Assembly: GCA_902464495.1 (NCBI GenBank)
Contig: CABQJK010000053.1
Span: 1 to 9,219, forward strand
Direction: 5' to 3'
From: an uncultured Collinsella sp.
GTDB taxonomy: Bacteria > Actinomycetota > Coriobacteriia > Coriobacteriales > Coriobacteriaceae
Length of the DNA: 9,219 bases
The notes beneath the pieces are model-generated. The model made no database searches. It was not told where the DNA came from and worked only from the letters and a program-made list of their open reading frames with translations. Numbering within the stretch: the stretch's first letter is position 1; every line of letters starts with the position of its first letter. A program made the translations under genes and the position numbers. Below are positions 1-6,381 of this stretch, piece after piece.

Positions 1-189
1 CACGCGCTTTCGGCCGCACTGCGCCGCCGCGTGCTGGAGCAGGGCGAGGATGCCGTGAGTGCCGCGTCGCTGGCTGCGGCCGACCTGACTAAGGTTGCCT
101 GGCCGGGCGATACGACCGCGACGGTCGCCGAGGGCGTGGACCTGGCGGCTGCGGGCGGTGCCGCTGGCGCGGTCATCGAGGAGGCCTAA
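1..189 (+). CDS. hisD: C-terminal end of histidinol dehydrogenase (partial, 5' end outside window)
   Basis: An open frame enters the window in frame 1 and stops with TAA at 187-189, giving 62 residues. It begins HALSAALRRRV, which fits the usual HisD ending (A-H-x-x-A-V-x-x-R). In E. coli HisD the His of this motif (H419) is a zinc ligand near the C-terminus, so the first codon here may encode it. HisD makes histidine from histidinol in two NAD-dependent oxidations. About 50 further residues, rich in Ala, Gly and Glu, follow the motif, whereas E. coli has only 15 residues after this His, so a C-terminal extension is likely. The stop lies 1 nt before the hisC ATG, and the hisC ribosome site is inside this gene. 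The assignment rests on one short motif and on operon position; no catalytic domain is visible. Confidence 0.72.
   Translation, partial: HALSAALRRRVLEQGEDAVSAASLAAADLTKVAWPGDTTATVAEGVDLAAAGGAAGAVIEEA
178..184 (+). promoter_or_regulatory. Ribosome binding site of hisC
   Basis: GAGGAGG lies 6 nt before the ATG at 191, inside the last codons of hisD. It decides the hisC start against an in-frame upstream ATG at 95. That upstream start would add 32 Arg/Pro-rich residues without homology and would overlap hisD by about 95 nt. Confidence 0.8.
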
Positions 190-190
190 G

Positions 191-1306
191 ATGGCCGAAC
201 TCACGCCTCACATGAAGGAGCTCGTCCAGCCCTACTTGGCCGGTATCGAGCCCTACGATCCTAACTTTACGCCCACGCGCATCAACCTTTCGGCCAACGA
301 GAACACCTATCCCGTGCCCGCCGGCGTGCGCGAGGCTGTTGATGCGGCCCTGGTTGCCACGCCGCTCAACCGCTATCCCGATCCCATGTCCAACGACCTG
401 CGTGACGAGCTGGCCGCCTGGCATGGCGTGACGCGCGAGAACATCTGCGTGGGCAACGGTGGCGACGAGCTGCTCTATAACTGCCTGCTGGCGTTTGGCG
501 GCGCGGGGCGGACCCTGCTCAACTGCCCGCCGTGCTTTAGCGAGTATGCCTTCTTTGCGTCTCTGTGCCAGACCGAGGTGCGCGACGTGTGGCGCGACCC
601 GGCGACCTTTGAGCTCGACCAGACCGCCGTGCTCGCGGCGGCGCCCGAGTGCAACCTGGCCATCGTGACCTCGCCCAACAATCCCACGGGCGACGTGGCA
701 CCGCTCGACTTTGTCGCGGCGCTGTGCGATGCGTGTCCCGGCATGGTCATGGTCGACGAGGCCTACGTTGAGTTTGCCGACGATTCGTTTGGCGCGGCCA
801 CCACGGCGCAGGGACTTATCGCCGAACATCCCAACCTGGTGATTCTGCACACGCTGTCCAAGGCGTTTGGCGCCGCCGGCACGCGCCTGGGCTATGTGAT
901 TGCGGCGCCCGAGGCTATCGAGGTGTTCGCGGCGATTCGACAGATCTATTCGGTCAATGTGCTGAGCCAGGCGGCGGCACTTGCCTGCGTGCGTGCCCGG
1001 GATACGTATGCGCCCGTGGTGGCACAGGTTGCATTCGAGCGCGAACGTGAGCTGTGTGCCCTGCGCGCAATGGCTGCCGAGGGCCTGCCCGTGGAGGCAT
1101 GGCCGAGCGCGGCGAACTTTGTGCTCGTACGCACGCCGCATGCCACGCGCGTGCGCGAGCGTCTGCGCGACGAGTATTCGATTTTGGTGCGCGACTTTAG
1201 CTACGCGCCGGGGCTTGCGGACTGTCTGCGCATTACTGTGGGTACGCCGCAGGAAAACGATGAGGTGCTGGCCGCGTTTGCCGCGCTGGTGAAGGAGGAG
1301 ATGTAG
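191..1306 (+). CDS. hisC: Histidinol-phosphate aminotransferase
   Basis: HisC is a cytosolic PLP enzyme that converts imidazole-acetol phosphate and glutamate into histidinol phosphate and 2-oxoglutarate. The 371-residue product has the normal length of a class I/II (fold type I) aminotransferase. Visible landmarks are LSANENTYPVP near residue 37, GNGGDELLY near 92-100 (cofactor phosphate region), TSPNNPTG at 160-167, DEAYVEF at 189-195 (Asp and Tyr contact PLP), and the Schiff-base lysine K224 in HTLSKAFGAAGTRLGY. The C-terminal RITVGTPQEND carries the substrate carboxylate-binding Arg. The start at 191 is set by a strong GAGGAGG. The gene is 1 nt from the preceding hisD stop and directly abuts hisB, so co-translation is likely. 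The operon context separates it from other class II aminotransferases. Confidence 0.96.
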   Translation: MAELTPHMKELVQPYLAGIEPYDPNFTPTRINLSANENTYPVPAGVREAVDAALVATPLNRYPDPMSNDLRDELAAWHGVTRENICVGNGGDELLYNCLLAFGGAGRTLLNCPPCFSEYAFFASLCQTEVRDVWRDPATFELDQTAVLAAAPECNLAIVTSPNNPTGDVAPLDFVAALCDACPGMVMVDEAYVEFADDSFGAATTAQGLIAEHPNLVILHTLSKAFGAAGTRLGYVIAAPEAIEVFAAIRQIYSVNVLSQAAALACVRARDTYAPVVAQVAFERERELCALRAMAAEGLPVEAWPSAANFVLVRTPHATRVRERLRDEYSILVRDFSYAPGLADCLRITVGTPQENDEVLAAFAALVKEEM

Positions 1307-1894
1307 ATGGGCCGTTATGCCGAGGTAACCCGTAAGACGGGGGAGACCGATATCGTCGTCAAGCTCGACCTGGATGGAACCGGTACGTGCGATATCTCGA
1401 CCGGCGTGCCGTTTTTCGACCACATGCTCAACGCCTTTGGCCGCCATGGTTTGTTTGATTTGACGGTGCGCGCAGTGGGCGACGTGGAAGTCGACGCGCA
1501 CCACACCGTTGAGGATATGGGCATTGTGCTGGGCGAGGCGTTCTGCCGGGCGCTGGGCGACAAGACGGGCATTACACGCTTTGCCGATGCGGCGATCGCC
1601 ATGGACGAGACGCTCGTGATGGCCGCCGTGGACATTTCGGGTCGCGGCCAGGCCTATTGCGAGCTGCCCGTGCCGACCGAGCGCGTTGGCAGCTTCGATA
1701 CCGAGCTGGCCGTTGAGTTCTTCTATGCCTTTGCGCGCGATGCTAAGCTCACGCTGCACGTGCGCGAGCTGGCGGGCGGCAACTCGCACCACATTATCGA
1801 GGCCGCCTTTAAGGCCGTGGGCCGCACGATGCGCCACGCCTGCGAGCTCGACCCCCGCGTGCAGGGCATCCCCAGCACCAAGGGCTCGCTGTAA
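1307..1894 (+). CDS. hisB: Imidazoleglycerol-phosphate dehydratase (monofunctional)
   Basis: HisB dehydrates imidazole glycerol phosphate to imidazole acetol phosphate, using a di-manganese site in a large symmetrical oligomer. The 195-residue protein matches the monofunctional family. It shows the duplicated metal-binding motif: H65-H66-T-V-E69 in DAHHTVEDMG, and H161-H162-I-I-E165 in GNSHHIIEAAFKAVGR. The conserved FFDHMLNAFGRHG lies near residues 36-48. There is no N-terminal HAD phosphatase domain as in the fused E. coli HisB, so histidinol phosphatase has to be encoded separately. The ATG follows the hisC stop immediately, with AAGGAGG at 1292-1298. A palindromic element begins within the stop codon. 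Confidence 0.97.
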   Translation: MGRYAEVTRKTGETDIVVKLDLDGTGTCDISTGVPFFDHMLNAFGRHGLFDLTVRAVGDVEVDAHHTVEDMGIVLGEAFCRALGDKTGITRFADAAIAMDETLVMAAVDISGRGQAYCELPVPTERVGSFDTELAVEFFYAFARDAKLTLHVRELAGGNSHHIIEAAFKAVGRTMRHACELDPRVQGIPSTKGSL

Positions 1895-2007
1895 CCTGCC
1901 AAAAAGGGACAGGTTTATTTTGGCAGGTTTTATCTGCGGAAATGCTGTCTCATGCGGTGGGTAAACGTTTTACCGACCAAAATAAACCTGTCCCTTTTTG
2001 GCAGGTT
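1893..2007. repeat. REP/BIME-like element: perfect 31-bp inverted repeat between hisB and hisH
   Basis: Arms 1893-1923 and 1977-2007 are perfect inverse copies of 31 bp, separated by 53 nt. The left arm starts in the hisB stop codon. The left half also folds on its own: CCTGCCAAAA (1895-1904) pairs with TTTTGGCAGG (1918-1927) around a 13-nt loop. The spacer has a further small hairpin, GGTAAA/TTTACC at 1960-1974. Two hairpin-forming units in opposite orientation with a spacer is the layout of REP pairs (BIMEs). The AT-rich sequence stands out from the GC-rich genes. The repeat structure is seen directly; membership in a dispersed genomic family is inference. Confidence 0.8.
1895..1931 (+). 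terminator. Terminator-like hairpin just after hisB
   Basis: A 10-bp stem (1895-1904 with 1918-1927) is followed by TTTTAT. It starts one base after the hisB stop. The shape resembles an intrinsic terminator, but the T-run is short, the upper stem is A/T-rich, and essential his genes lie downstream. If active it would probably give partial termination. The left arm can pair either locally or with the right arm at 1977-2007, so the two folds exclude each other. No measurement supports activity. Confidence 0.35.
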
Positions 2008-2020
2008 TTGAATGGGAAAA

Positions 2021-2026
2021 GGGAGG
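2021..2026 (+). promoter_or_regulatory. Ribosome binding site choosing the GTG start of hisH
   Basis: GGGAGG lies 5 nt before the GTG at 2032. The HisH fold begins directly after that codon (PKIVVVDYHKGN). An ATG at 1942 in the same frame would place translated repeat sequence at the N-terminus and has no comparable site. Confidence 0.7.
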
Positions 2027-2031
2027 GTCGC

Positions 2032-2733
2032 GTGGGCGAACCGAAGATCGTGGTGGTCGACTACCACAAGGGCAACTTGTCGAGCGTCGTGCGCGGGCTT
2101 GCGCGCGCCGGTGCCGCCGCCTGCACGTCGGACGACCCGGAGCAGATCCGCCGCGCCGACGGCCTGGTCATCCCGGGCGTGGGCGCGTTCTATGACGCGA
2201 TCGCCTTTATGCGCCAGAGCGGCGAGGAGGCGGCCGTGCTCGATGCCGTCGCCGCCGGAACTCCGCTGCTCGGCATCTGCCTGGGCCTTCAGCTCTTTTT
2301 TGAGCACGGCAACGAGGGCGTGCCTGCGGACGAGGGCATGGCTGCAGACGGCAGCACCCCCGAGCAGGCTGGCGGTCCCTGGGTCAATGGCCTGGGCATC
2401 ATGCGCGGTTCGTGTAAGCGCTTGGAGTCGAGCCGCCTGAAGGTGCCGCACGTGGGCTGGGATCAGGTGCACATGACGCCCGCCGGCGCGGCCGATCCGT
2501 TGCTCGCCGGTTTTGCCGAGGGCGCCAACATGTACTTCACCCACAGCTACGCGGTGGCCGACGACGCCGATGCCGCTGATGTTTTGGCGCGCACGCACTA
2601 CACGCGGAGCTTCCCGTGCATCGCGCGTCATGGCAACGTGTGGGGCTGTCAATTCCATCCCGAGAAATCCTCCGCGCTGGGTCAGCGCATTCTTAAGAAC
2701 TTCGTTAACATCGTCGAGGAGGTTGGCCGATGA
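2032..2733 (+). CDS. hisH: Imidazole glycerol phosphate synthase, glutamine amidotransferase subunit
   Basis: HisH hydrolyses glutamine and passes ammonia through a tunnel to HisF. The 233-residue class I amidotransferase starts at GTG 2032. Its nucleophile is C83 in LGICLGLQLFFE, and the other triad members are H209 and E211 in CQFHPEKS. The family motifs PGVGAF (near residue 48), VPHVGWDQV (near 140) and YFTHSYAV (near 168) are also present. The protein is longer than the usual 200-210 residues. About 20 extra residues, rich in Gly, Ala and acidic groups, sit at roughly 97-116 between the nucleophile region and the GLG motif. The end overlaps hisA by 4 nt (ATGA), which suggests translational coupling. 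The start is separated from hisB by the palindromic element, unlike the tight spacing elsewhere. Confidence 0.94.
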   Translation: MGEPKIVVVDYHKGNLSSVVRGLARAGAAACTSDDPEQIRRADGLVIPGVGAFYDAIAFMRQSGEEAAVLDAVAAGTPLLGICLGLQLFFEHGNEGVPADEGMAADGSTPEQAGGPWVNGLGIMRGSCKRLESSRLKVPHVGWDQVHMTPAGAADPLLAGFAEGANMYFTHSYAVADDADAADVLARTHYTRSFPCIARHGNVWGCQFHPEKSSALGQRILKNFVNIVEEVGR

Positions 2734-3473
2734 TCCTGTTTCCCGCAATCGATCTGATCGGCGGCAAGGTTGTGCGCCTGGAGCGCGGCGACCGCAGCCG
2801 CTGCAAGGTATATTCCGACGACCCCGTCGCCGTCGCCCGCTCGTTTGCCGAGCAGGGCGCGAACTGGGTGCATGTCGTCGACCTGTCCGCTGCTTTTGGC
2901 GAGGACGAGGACGCGTGCGCTGCCAACTCGGCGGCGATTAAGGCTATCTGCGGCGTCGACGGCCTGTCCGTGGACGTGGGCGGCGGTGTCCGCTCGCTCG
3001 CGCGCATCGACGAGCTGGCCGGCTACGGCGCGCGCCGTATCGCTCTGGGCACCGTGTTGGTGACCGAGCCGGGTTTTGCCGAGGTGGCGGCGCATGGCTT
3101 TGGCGAGCTGCTGGTGGCAGACATCGCCGCCCGTGATGGCCAGGTCAAGGTGAACGGCTGGCGCGATGGCGCGGGCGTGGCGCTCGACGATGCCGTGGCG
3201 CAGCTCACGGAGCTGGGCTTTAAGCACCTGGTGTACACCGATATCGCGCGCGACGGCATGCAGACGGGCATCGACGTGGCAGCATATCGCCACGTGGCCG
3301 AGGTCGCGGGCTTTCCCGTTGTGGCGTCGGGCGGCATCTCGATGCTCGACGATATCCGTGCGCTCGCCGCGGTGGGCGAGGGCGCTATTGAGGGCGCCAT
3401 CACCGGTCGCGCGCTCTACGAGGGCAACTTTACGCTGGTACAGGCGCTGGCCGCCGCGCGAGGGGAGGAGTAG
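2730..3473 (+). CDS. hisA: ProFAR isomerase, (beta/alpha)8 barrel
   Basis: HisA opens the ribose ring of ProFAR in an Amadori rearrangement to give PRFAR, the HisF substrate. The 247-residue protein has the expected half-barrel repeats. The catalytic aspartates are D8 (FPAIDLIGGKVVRL) and D131 (VADIAARDGQV). Phosphate-binding loops are DVGGGVRS (near 85) and ASGGIS (near 200), and TDIARDG is at about 170-176. The start overlaps the hisH stop by 4 nt, with GAGGAGG at 2716-2722. In several actinobacteria this enzyme (PriA) also performs the tryptophan-pathway TrpF reaction. The N-terminal loop here (VVRLERGDRSR) looks like standard HisA rather than the VRLVQGEAG type, but sequence alone does not settle substrate range. 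Confidence 0.95.
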   Translation: MILFPAIDLIGGKVVRLERGDRSRCKVYSDDPVAVARSFAEQGANWVHVVDLSAAFGEDEDACAANSAAIKAICGVDGLSVDVGGGVRSLARIDELAGYGARRIALGTVLVTEPGFAEVAAHGFGELLVADIAARDGQVKVNGWRDGAGVALDDAVAQLTELGFKHLVYTDIARDGMQTGIDVAAYRHVAEVAGFPVVASGGISMLDDIRALAAVGEGAIEGAITGRALYEGNFTLVQALAAARGEE

Positions 3474-3476
3474 CCC

Positions 3477-4259
<783 letters not shown>

Positions 4260-4268
4260 CGCTGCGGC

Positions 4269-4363
4269 TTGCCCAGGCACCCGACCTTCCGGCTCCAACC
4301 CTCCTCGCGTACTTAAGTACGCGTCGTCGGGCTTGTCGCTCGGAATCTCGGGCACCTGGGCAA
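4269..4363. repeat. Long imperfect hairpin with a perfect 18-bp central palindrome, between hisF and hisI
   Basis: The centre, CGCGTACTTAAGTACGCG at 4306-4323, is a perfect palindrome. The flanks continue as imperfect arms: TTGCCCAGG (4269-4277) pairs with CCTGGGCAA (4355-4363), and a CCCGA/TCGGG step and a TTCCG/CGGAA step lie further in. The whole can fold into one stem of about 45 bp with bulges. It is not followed by a T-run, so it does not look like an intrinsic terminator. It could be a dispersed repeat, an mRNA processing or stability element, or a relic of one. The rest of the 4260-4408 gap shows only the hisI ribosome site. Confidence 0.7.
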
Positions 4364-4398
4364 CCCTCGCCGACCTGTGGGGTTTACGGTAATAACTT

Positions 4399-4403
4399 GG
4401 GAG
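4399..4403 (+). promoter_or_regulatory. Ribosome binding site of hisI
   Basis: GGGAG ends 5 nt before the second of two adjacent ATG codons (4406 and 4409). Only 2 nt separate it from the first, so the 4409 start is preferred. The two choices differ by one Met. Confidence 0.55.
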
Positions 4404-4408
4404 AAATG

Positions 4409-4750
4409 ATGACTGAGGTAGTAGAAGCGGCAGAGCTCAAATACGACGCCCGCGGGCTGATTCCTTGTGTGGTTCAGCAGTATGACACCGGCGAGGTGCT
4501 TATGGTTGCTTGGATGAACGAGGAATCGGTGGGGCTGACGCTCAAGACCGGCACCACGTGGTTTTGGAGCCGCAGCCGCCAGGAGCTCTGGAACAAGGGC
4601 GCGACGAGCGGCAACATGCAGGAGGTCAAGGAGCTCTGGGCCGACTGCGATAGCGATACGCTGCTGGTCAAGGTGGACTCGCCGGGTCCGGCCTGCCATA
4701 CCGGCAACCGTACCTGCTTCTTTAAGCGCGTGGAAGGGGGAGTGCGATGA
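4409..4750 (+). CDS. hisI: Phosphoribosyl-AMP cyclohydrolase
   Basis: HisI opens the adenine ring of PR-AMP by zinc-dependent hydrolysis to form ProFAR, the HisA substrate. The 113-residue protein is the stand-alone cyclohydrolase, not fused to HisE. It keeps the metal sites D79-C80-D81-S82-D83 (three Asp for Mg, Cys for Zn), C96 in GPACHTGNRTCFF, and C103. The family core MVAWMNEES and WFWSRSRQELWNKGATSGN are also present. The usual start ATG 4409 follows a modest GGGAG; ATG 4406 is an equal-frame alternative. The end overlaps the following small gene by 4 nt (ATGA). The hairpin upstream means expression could be set apart from hisC-hisF, but I see no convincing -35/-10 pair in the gap. Confidence 0.95.
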   Translation: MTEVVEAAELKYDARGLIPCVVQQYDTGEVLMVAWMNEESVGLTLKTGTTWFWSRSRQELWNKGATSGNMQEVKELWADCDSDTLLVKVDSPGPACHTGNRTCFFKRVEGGVR

Positions 4751-4974
4751 AAGTCGTGACGCCGTTCGAGGTCGCCGACTGCAACACCGAGCTCCTCCGC
4801 GCGGGCGTGCCATGCCGCGTGCACCTGACCGATGCCTGCGGGGCGCAGTCGCTTTGGCTCGAGGCCGAGAAGGAAAGGCTCGATGAGGCCCATGCCGTCA
4901 TCATTGAGTTCTTTGAGAAAAAGGGCGCAAAGCTTCGGTTCGATGAGACCGGTACCTACTTTACGCTGCAGTAA
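4747..4974 (+). CDS. Small conserved-looking protein in the his operon (possible RDAC family)
   Basis: This 75-residue protein sits between hisI and hisE. It overlaps hisI by 4 nt (ATGA) and has a GGGGGAG site within the hisI 3' end, so it is a real translated gene. No signal peptide or membrane segment is seen. The sequence suggests helix (residues 6-19), strand (22-39), helix (40-59) and strand (61-74), a compact alpha/beta fold. Cysteines are at 12, 23 and 31. The core HLTDACGAQSLWLE resembles what I remember of a small uncharacterised family named RDAC after its Arg-Asp-Ala-Cys motif, here with Thr in place of Arg. That match is from memory and unverified. Function is unknown. Its place between the two enzymes handling PR-ATP and PR-AMP suggests a tie to the early pathway steps, but this is only context. 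Confidence 0.85.
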   Translation: MKVVTPFEVADCNTELLRAGVPCRVHLTDACGAQSLWLEAEKERLDEAHAVIIEFFEKKGAKLRFDETGTYFTLQ

Positions 4975-4989
4975 CGAGAGGAAATAACC

Positions 4990-5307
4990 ATGGGAGTCAG
5001 AACAGCTAACGTGCAGCCGGGAAACATCGGCGAGACGCTGACGGGCCTGGCCGAGGTGATTCACGGTCGTCGCGATGCGTCCGCGGAGGAGAGCTATACC
5101 GCCCGCCTACTGACCGATGTCGAGGACGAGCTGCTCAAGAAACTTGCCGAGGAGGCGAGCGAGGTGATCATGGCCTGCAAGGATAACGATCACGATCACA
5201 TCCGCTACGAGGCCGGCGACCTGATCTACCACCTGCTCGTAACCCTTGAGCGTTACGGCATCACCCTCGACGAGCTGGCCGGCGAACTCAACGCCCGCCG
5301 CCACTAG
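4990..5307 (+). CDS. hisE: Phosphoribosyl-ATP pyrophosphohydrolase
   Basis: HisE removes pyrophosphate from PR-ATP, the HisG product, to give PR-AMP for HisI. The 105-residue all-helical protein belongs to the MazG-like NTP pyrophosphohydrolase superfamily. Its metal-binding acidic motifs are E54-E55-A-S-E58 (LAEEASEVIMA) and E74-A-G-D77 (YEAGDLIYHLLV). The N-terminal part includes LTGLAEVIHGRR, common to the family. The ATG follows AGAGGA at 4977-4982 by 7 nt and lies 15 nt after the preceding stop. It appears to be the last gene of the his operon, since the next gene is on the other strand. A separate HisE, rather than a HisIE fusion, agrees with the separate hisI upstream. Confidence 0.95.
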   Translation: MGVRTANVQPGNIGETLTGLAEVIHGRRDASAEESYTARLLTDVEDELLKKLAEEASEVIMACKDNDHDHIRYEAGDLIYHLLVTLERYGITLDELAGELNARRH

Positions 5308-5335
5308 TCGTTTAAGAACGTCCCCAATGACTAGT
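5303..5335. repeat. Palindromic element at the convergent hisE/hisJ junction (REP-like, possible bidirectional terminator)
   Basis: ACTAGTC (5303-5309) pairs with GACTAGT (5329-5335) around a 19-nt loop. On the - strand the loop contains GGGGACGTTCTT. The left arm includes the hisE stop codon. It nearly fills the 36-nt gap between the two converging genes. There is no T-run, so termination would be weak or of another kind. Short-stem elements with a GGGGAC-type loop resemble repeats linked to REP-associated transposases, but that relation is from memory. Confidence 0.5.
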
Positions 5336-5343
5336 TACTAATC

Positions 5344-6255
5344 TTAGGCGAGGGGCGTGAGTTGCCATTCGCCGGTGGGGAGGGGGATGTCGAAGGTTCG
5401 GTAGCCGCATTCGTAGGCGTGGGCTTGGGCTTCGCGGATGTTCCAGCAGATGTCGCAGACGCGGTGCGCGTCCGAGCCAAAAGTAATCGGTATCTCGGCA
5501 TGGGCAAAGCAGCGCAAAAGGCCGGTCGCGGGGTAGTAATCGTCGAGCCCCTTGCGCGGTGCGGCGGTCGAGACCTCAACGCGGCGACCCGTATCGTGGG
5601 CGCATTCGGCCATCTGCTCCCAAAACGGCGCGGGGTCAAAGTCGGGTGCAAAGCCGTCCTTCGAAAAACGCATGACCAGGTCGGGATGGGCCATCACGTC
5701 AAAGTTGAGTGAGCTTTCGCAAGCACGGCACCAGTCGTCGACGTAGCGCTCCCACACGCCGCGCACGCCCAGGTTTTCCCAAACGTGCAGGTTAGTGTCG
5801 TCGTCGATCCAACCGCAAAGGGAATCGGGTGTATCGGGGCGCGCGACATTCTCTGTTCCTGCCGTGCCCGCGGCGCCTGCCGCAATATCGCCTGGGTTAC
5901 CAATCCAGTGCACGCTGCCCAGGCGTACGACGGCGCCCTGGGACCAGCGCTCTACCAGGGGCTCGCAGCCCTCGTACCAATCGCATTCAAAACCGTAGAT
6001 AAAGGTGAGCTCCGGCGCAATCTGCGCGGCGAGTTTGCGGGCGTCCTCAAAGGCCAGGCGATGTGCCGGCAAGTCACCCTCGACGACCTGCACCTCGCAG
6101 TTAGCATCCATGCTGGCAGGCAGGGTGAGGTGGTCGGTCGAGACCATGACACGGCATCCGGCAGCGGTAGCGGCGCGGACGTTGTCCTCGAACGAGGCAT
6201 GGCCGTCCGAAAACGAAGTATGGGTGTGGCAATCGACCAGCGGACAGGCGGACAT
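5344..6255 (-). CDS. hisJ: PHP-domain histidinol phosphatase (HisJ-like)
   Basis: This 303-residue protein is a PHP-family metal-dependent phosphoesterase. It is likely the histidinol-phosphate phosphatase that makes histidinol for HisD. The trinuclear metal site is complete: H10 and H12 in DCHTHTSFSDG, H42 in STDH, E90 in YGFECDW, H116 in GSVHWI, H190 in MAHPDL, and D262 and H264 in GSDAH. Residues 119-148 form a Gly/Ala/Pro-rich insertion after GSVHWI. The ATG at 6255 is chosen because AAAGGAG (complement of 6261-6267) precedes it by 5 nt and the fold starts at once. A longer frame to 6333 adds 26 residues without homology. It converges on the his operon, whose HisB lacks a phosphatase domain, which supports the role. 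Another PHP substrate cannot be excluded. Confidence 0.88.
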   Translation of the reverse strand: MSACPLVDCHTHTSFSDGHASFEDNVRAATAAGCRVMVSTDHLTLPASMDANCEVQVVEGDLPAHRLAFEDARKLAAQIAPELTFIYGFECDWYEGCEPLVERWSQGAVVRLGSVHWIGNPGDIAAGAAGTAGTENVARPDTPDSLCGWIDDDTNLHVWENLGVRGVWERYVDDWCRACESSLNFDVMAHPDLVMRFSKDGFAPDFDPAPFWEQMAECAHDTGRRVEVSTAAPRKGLDDYYPATGLLRCFAHAEIPITFGSDAHRVCDICWNIREAQAHAYECGYRTFDIPLPTGEWQLTPLA

Positions 6256-6287
6256 GGCGACTCCTTTGCATTTGGTGAATCCGCTCC

Positions 6288-6293
6288 ATTGTA
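6288..6293 (-). promoter_or_regulatory. Possible -10 box of the hisJ promoter
   Basis: TACAAT on the - strand lies 32 nt upstream of the hisJ ATG, which would give a leader of about 25 nt. No good -35 sequence is found at 16-18 nt spacing; a TTGAGA lies only 10 nt away. This is a weak prediction. Confidence 0.25.
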
Positions 6294-6381
6294 ATGGCAC
6301 GACTCTCAACGCGCCGGGTACGCTGCGAGTCAAAATCGAGCGGAAAGGGCGGACGGTGTGCGGTGGCGTCTCGCTTGCGCT

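Noticed and set aside
95..190. Upstream ATG extension of hisC
   Set aside because: It overlaps the end of hisD in another frame and encodes an Arg/Pro-rich tail. ATG 191 has a strong ribosome site.
173..1837. Long open frame of 554 codons on the - strand
   Set aside because: It lies antisense to hisC and hisB, whose motifs are complete. The product is His/Arg/Gly-rich without recognisable domains, as expected from antisense reading of GC-biased codons.
1942..2031. Upstream ATG extension of hisH
   Set aside because: It would translate the right arm of the palindromic repeat into the N-terminus. The GTG at 2032 has a well-placed GGGAGG and starts right at the family fold.
2730..3473. Calling hisA as the bifunctional PriA enzyme
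   Set aside because: The class is actinobacterial, but the N-terminal loop lacks the VRLVQGEAG signature I associate with PriA, and no trp gene context is visible.
5785..6294. Open frame of 169 codons on the + strand
   Set aside because: It is antisense to the PHP gene, whose metal ligands are fully conserved.
6304..6309. TTGAGA as the -35 box of the hisJ promoter
   Set aside because: It is only 10 nt from the TACAAT candidate, too close for a sigma-70 type promoter.
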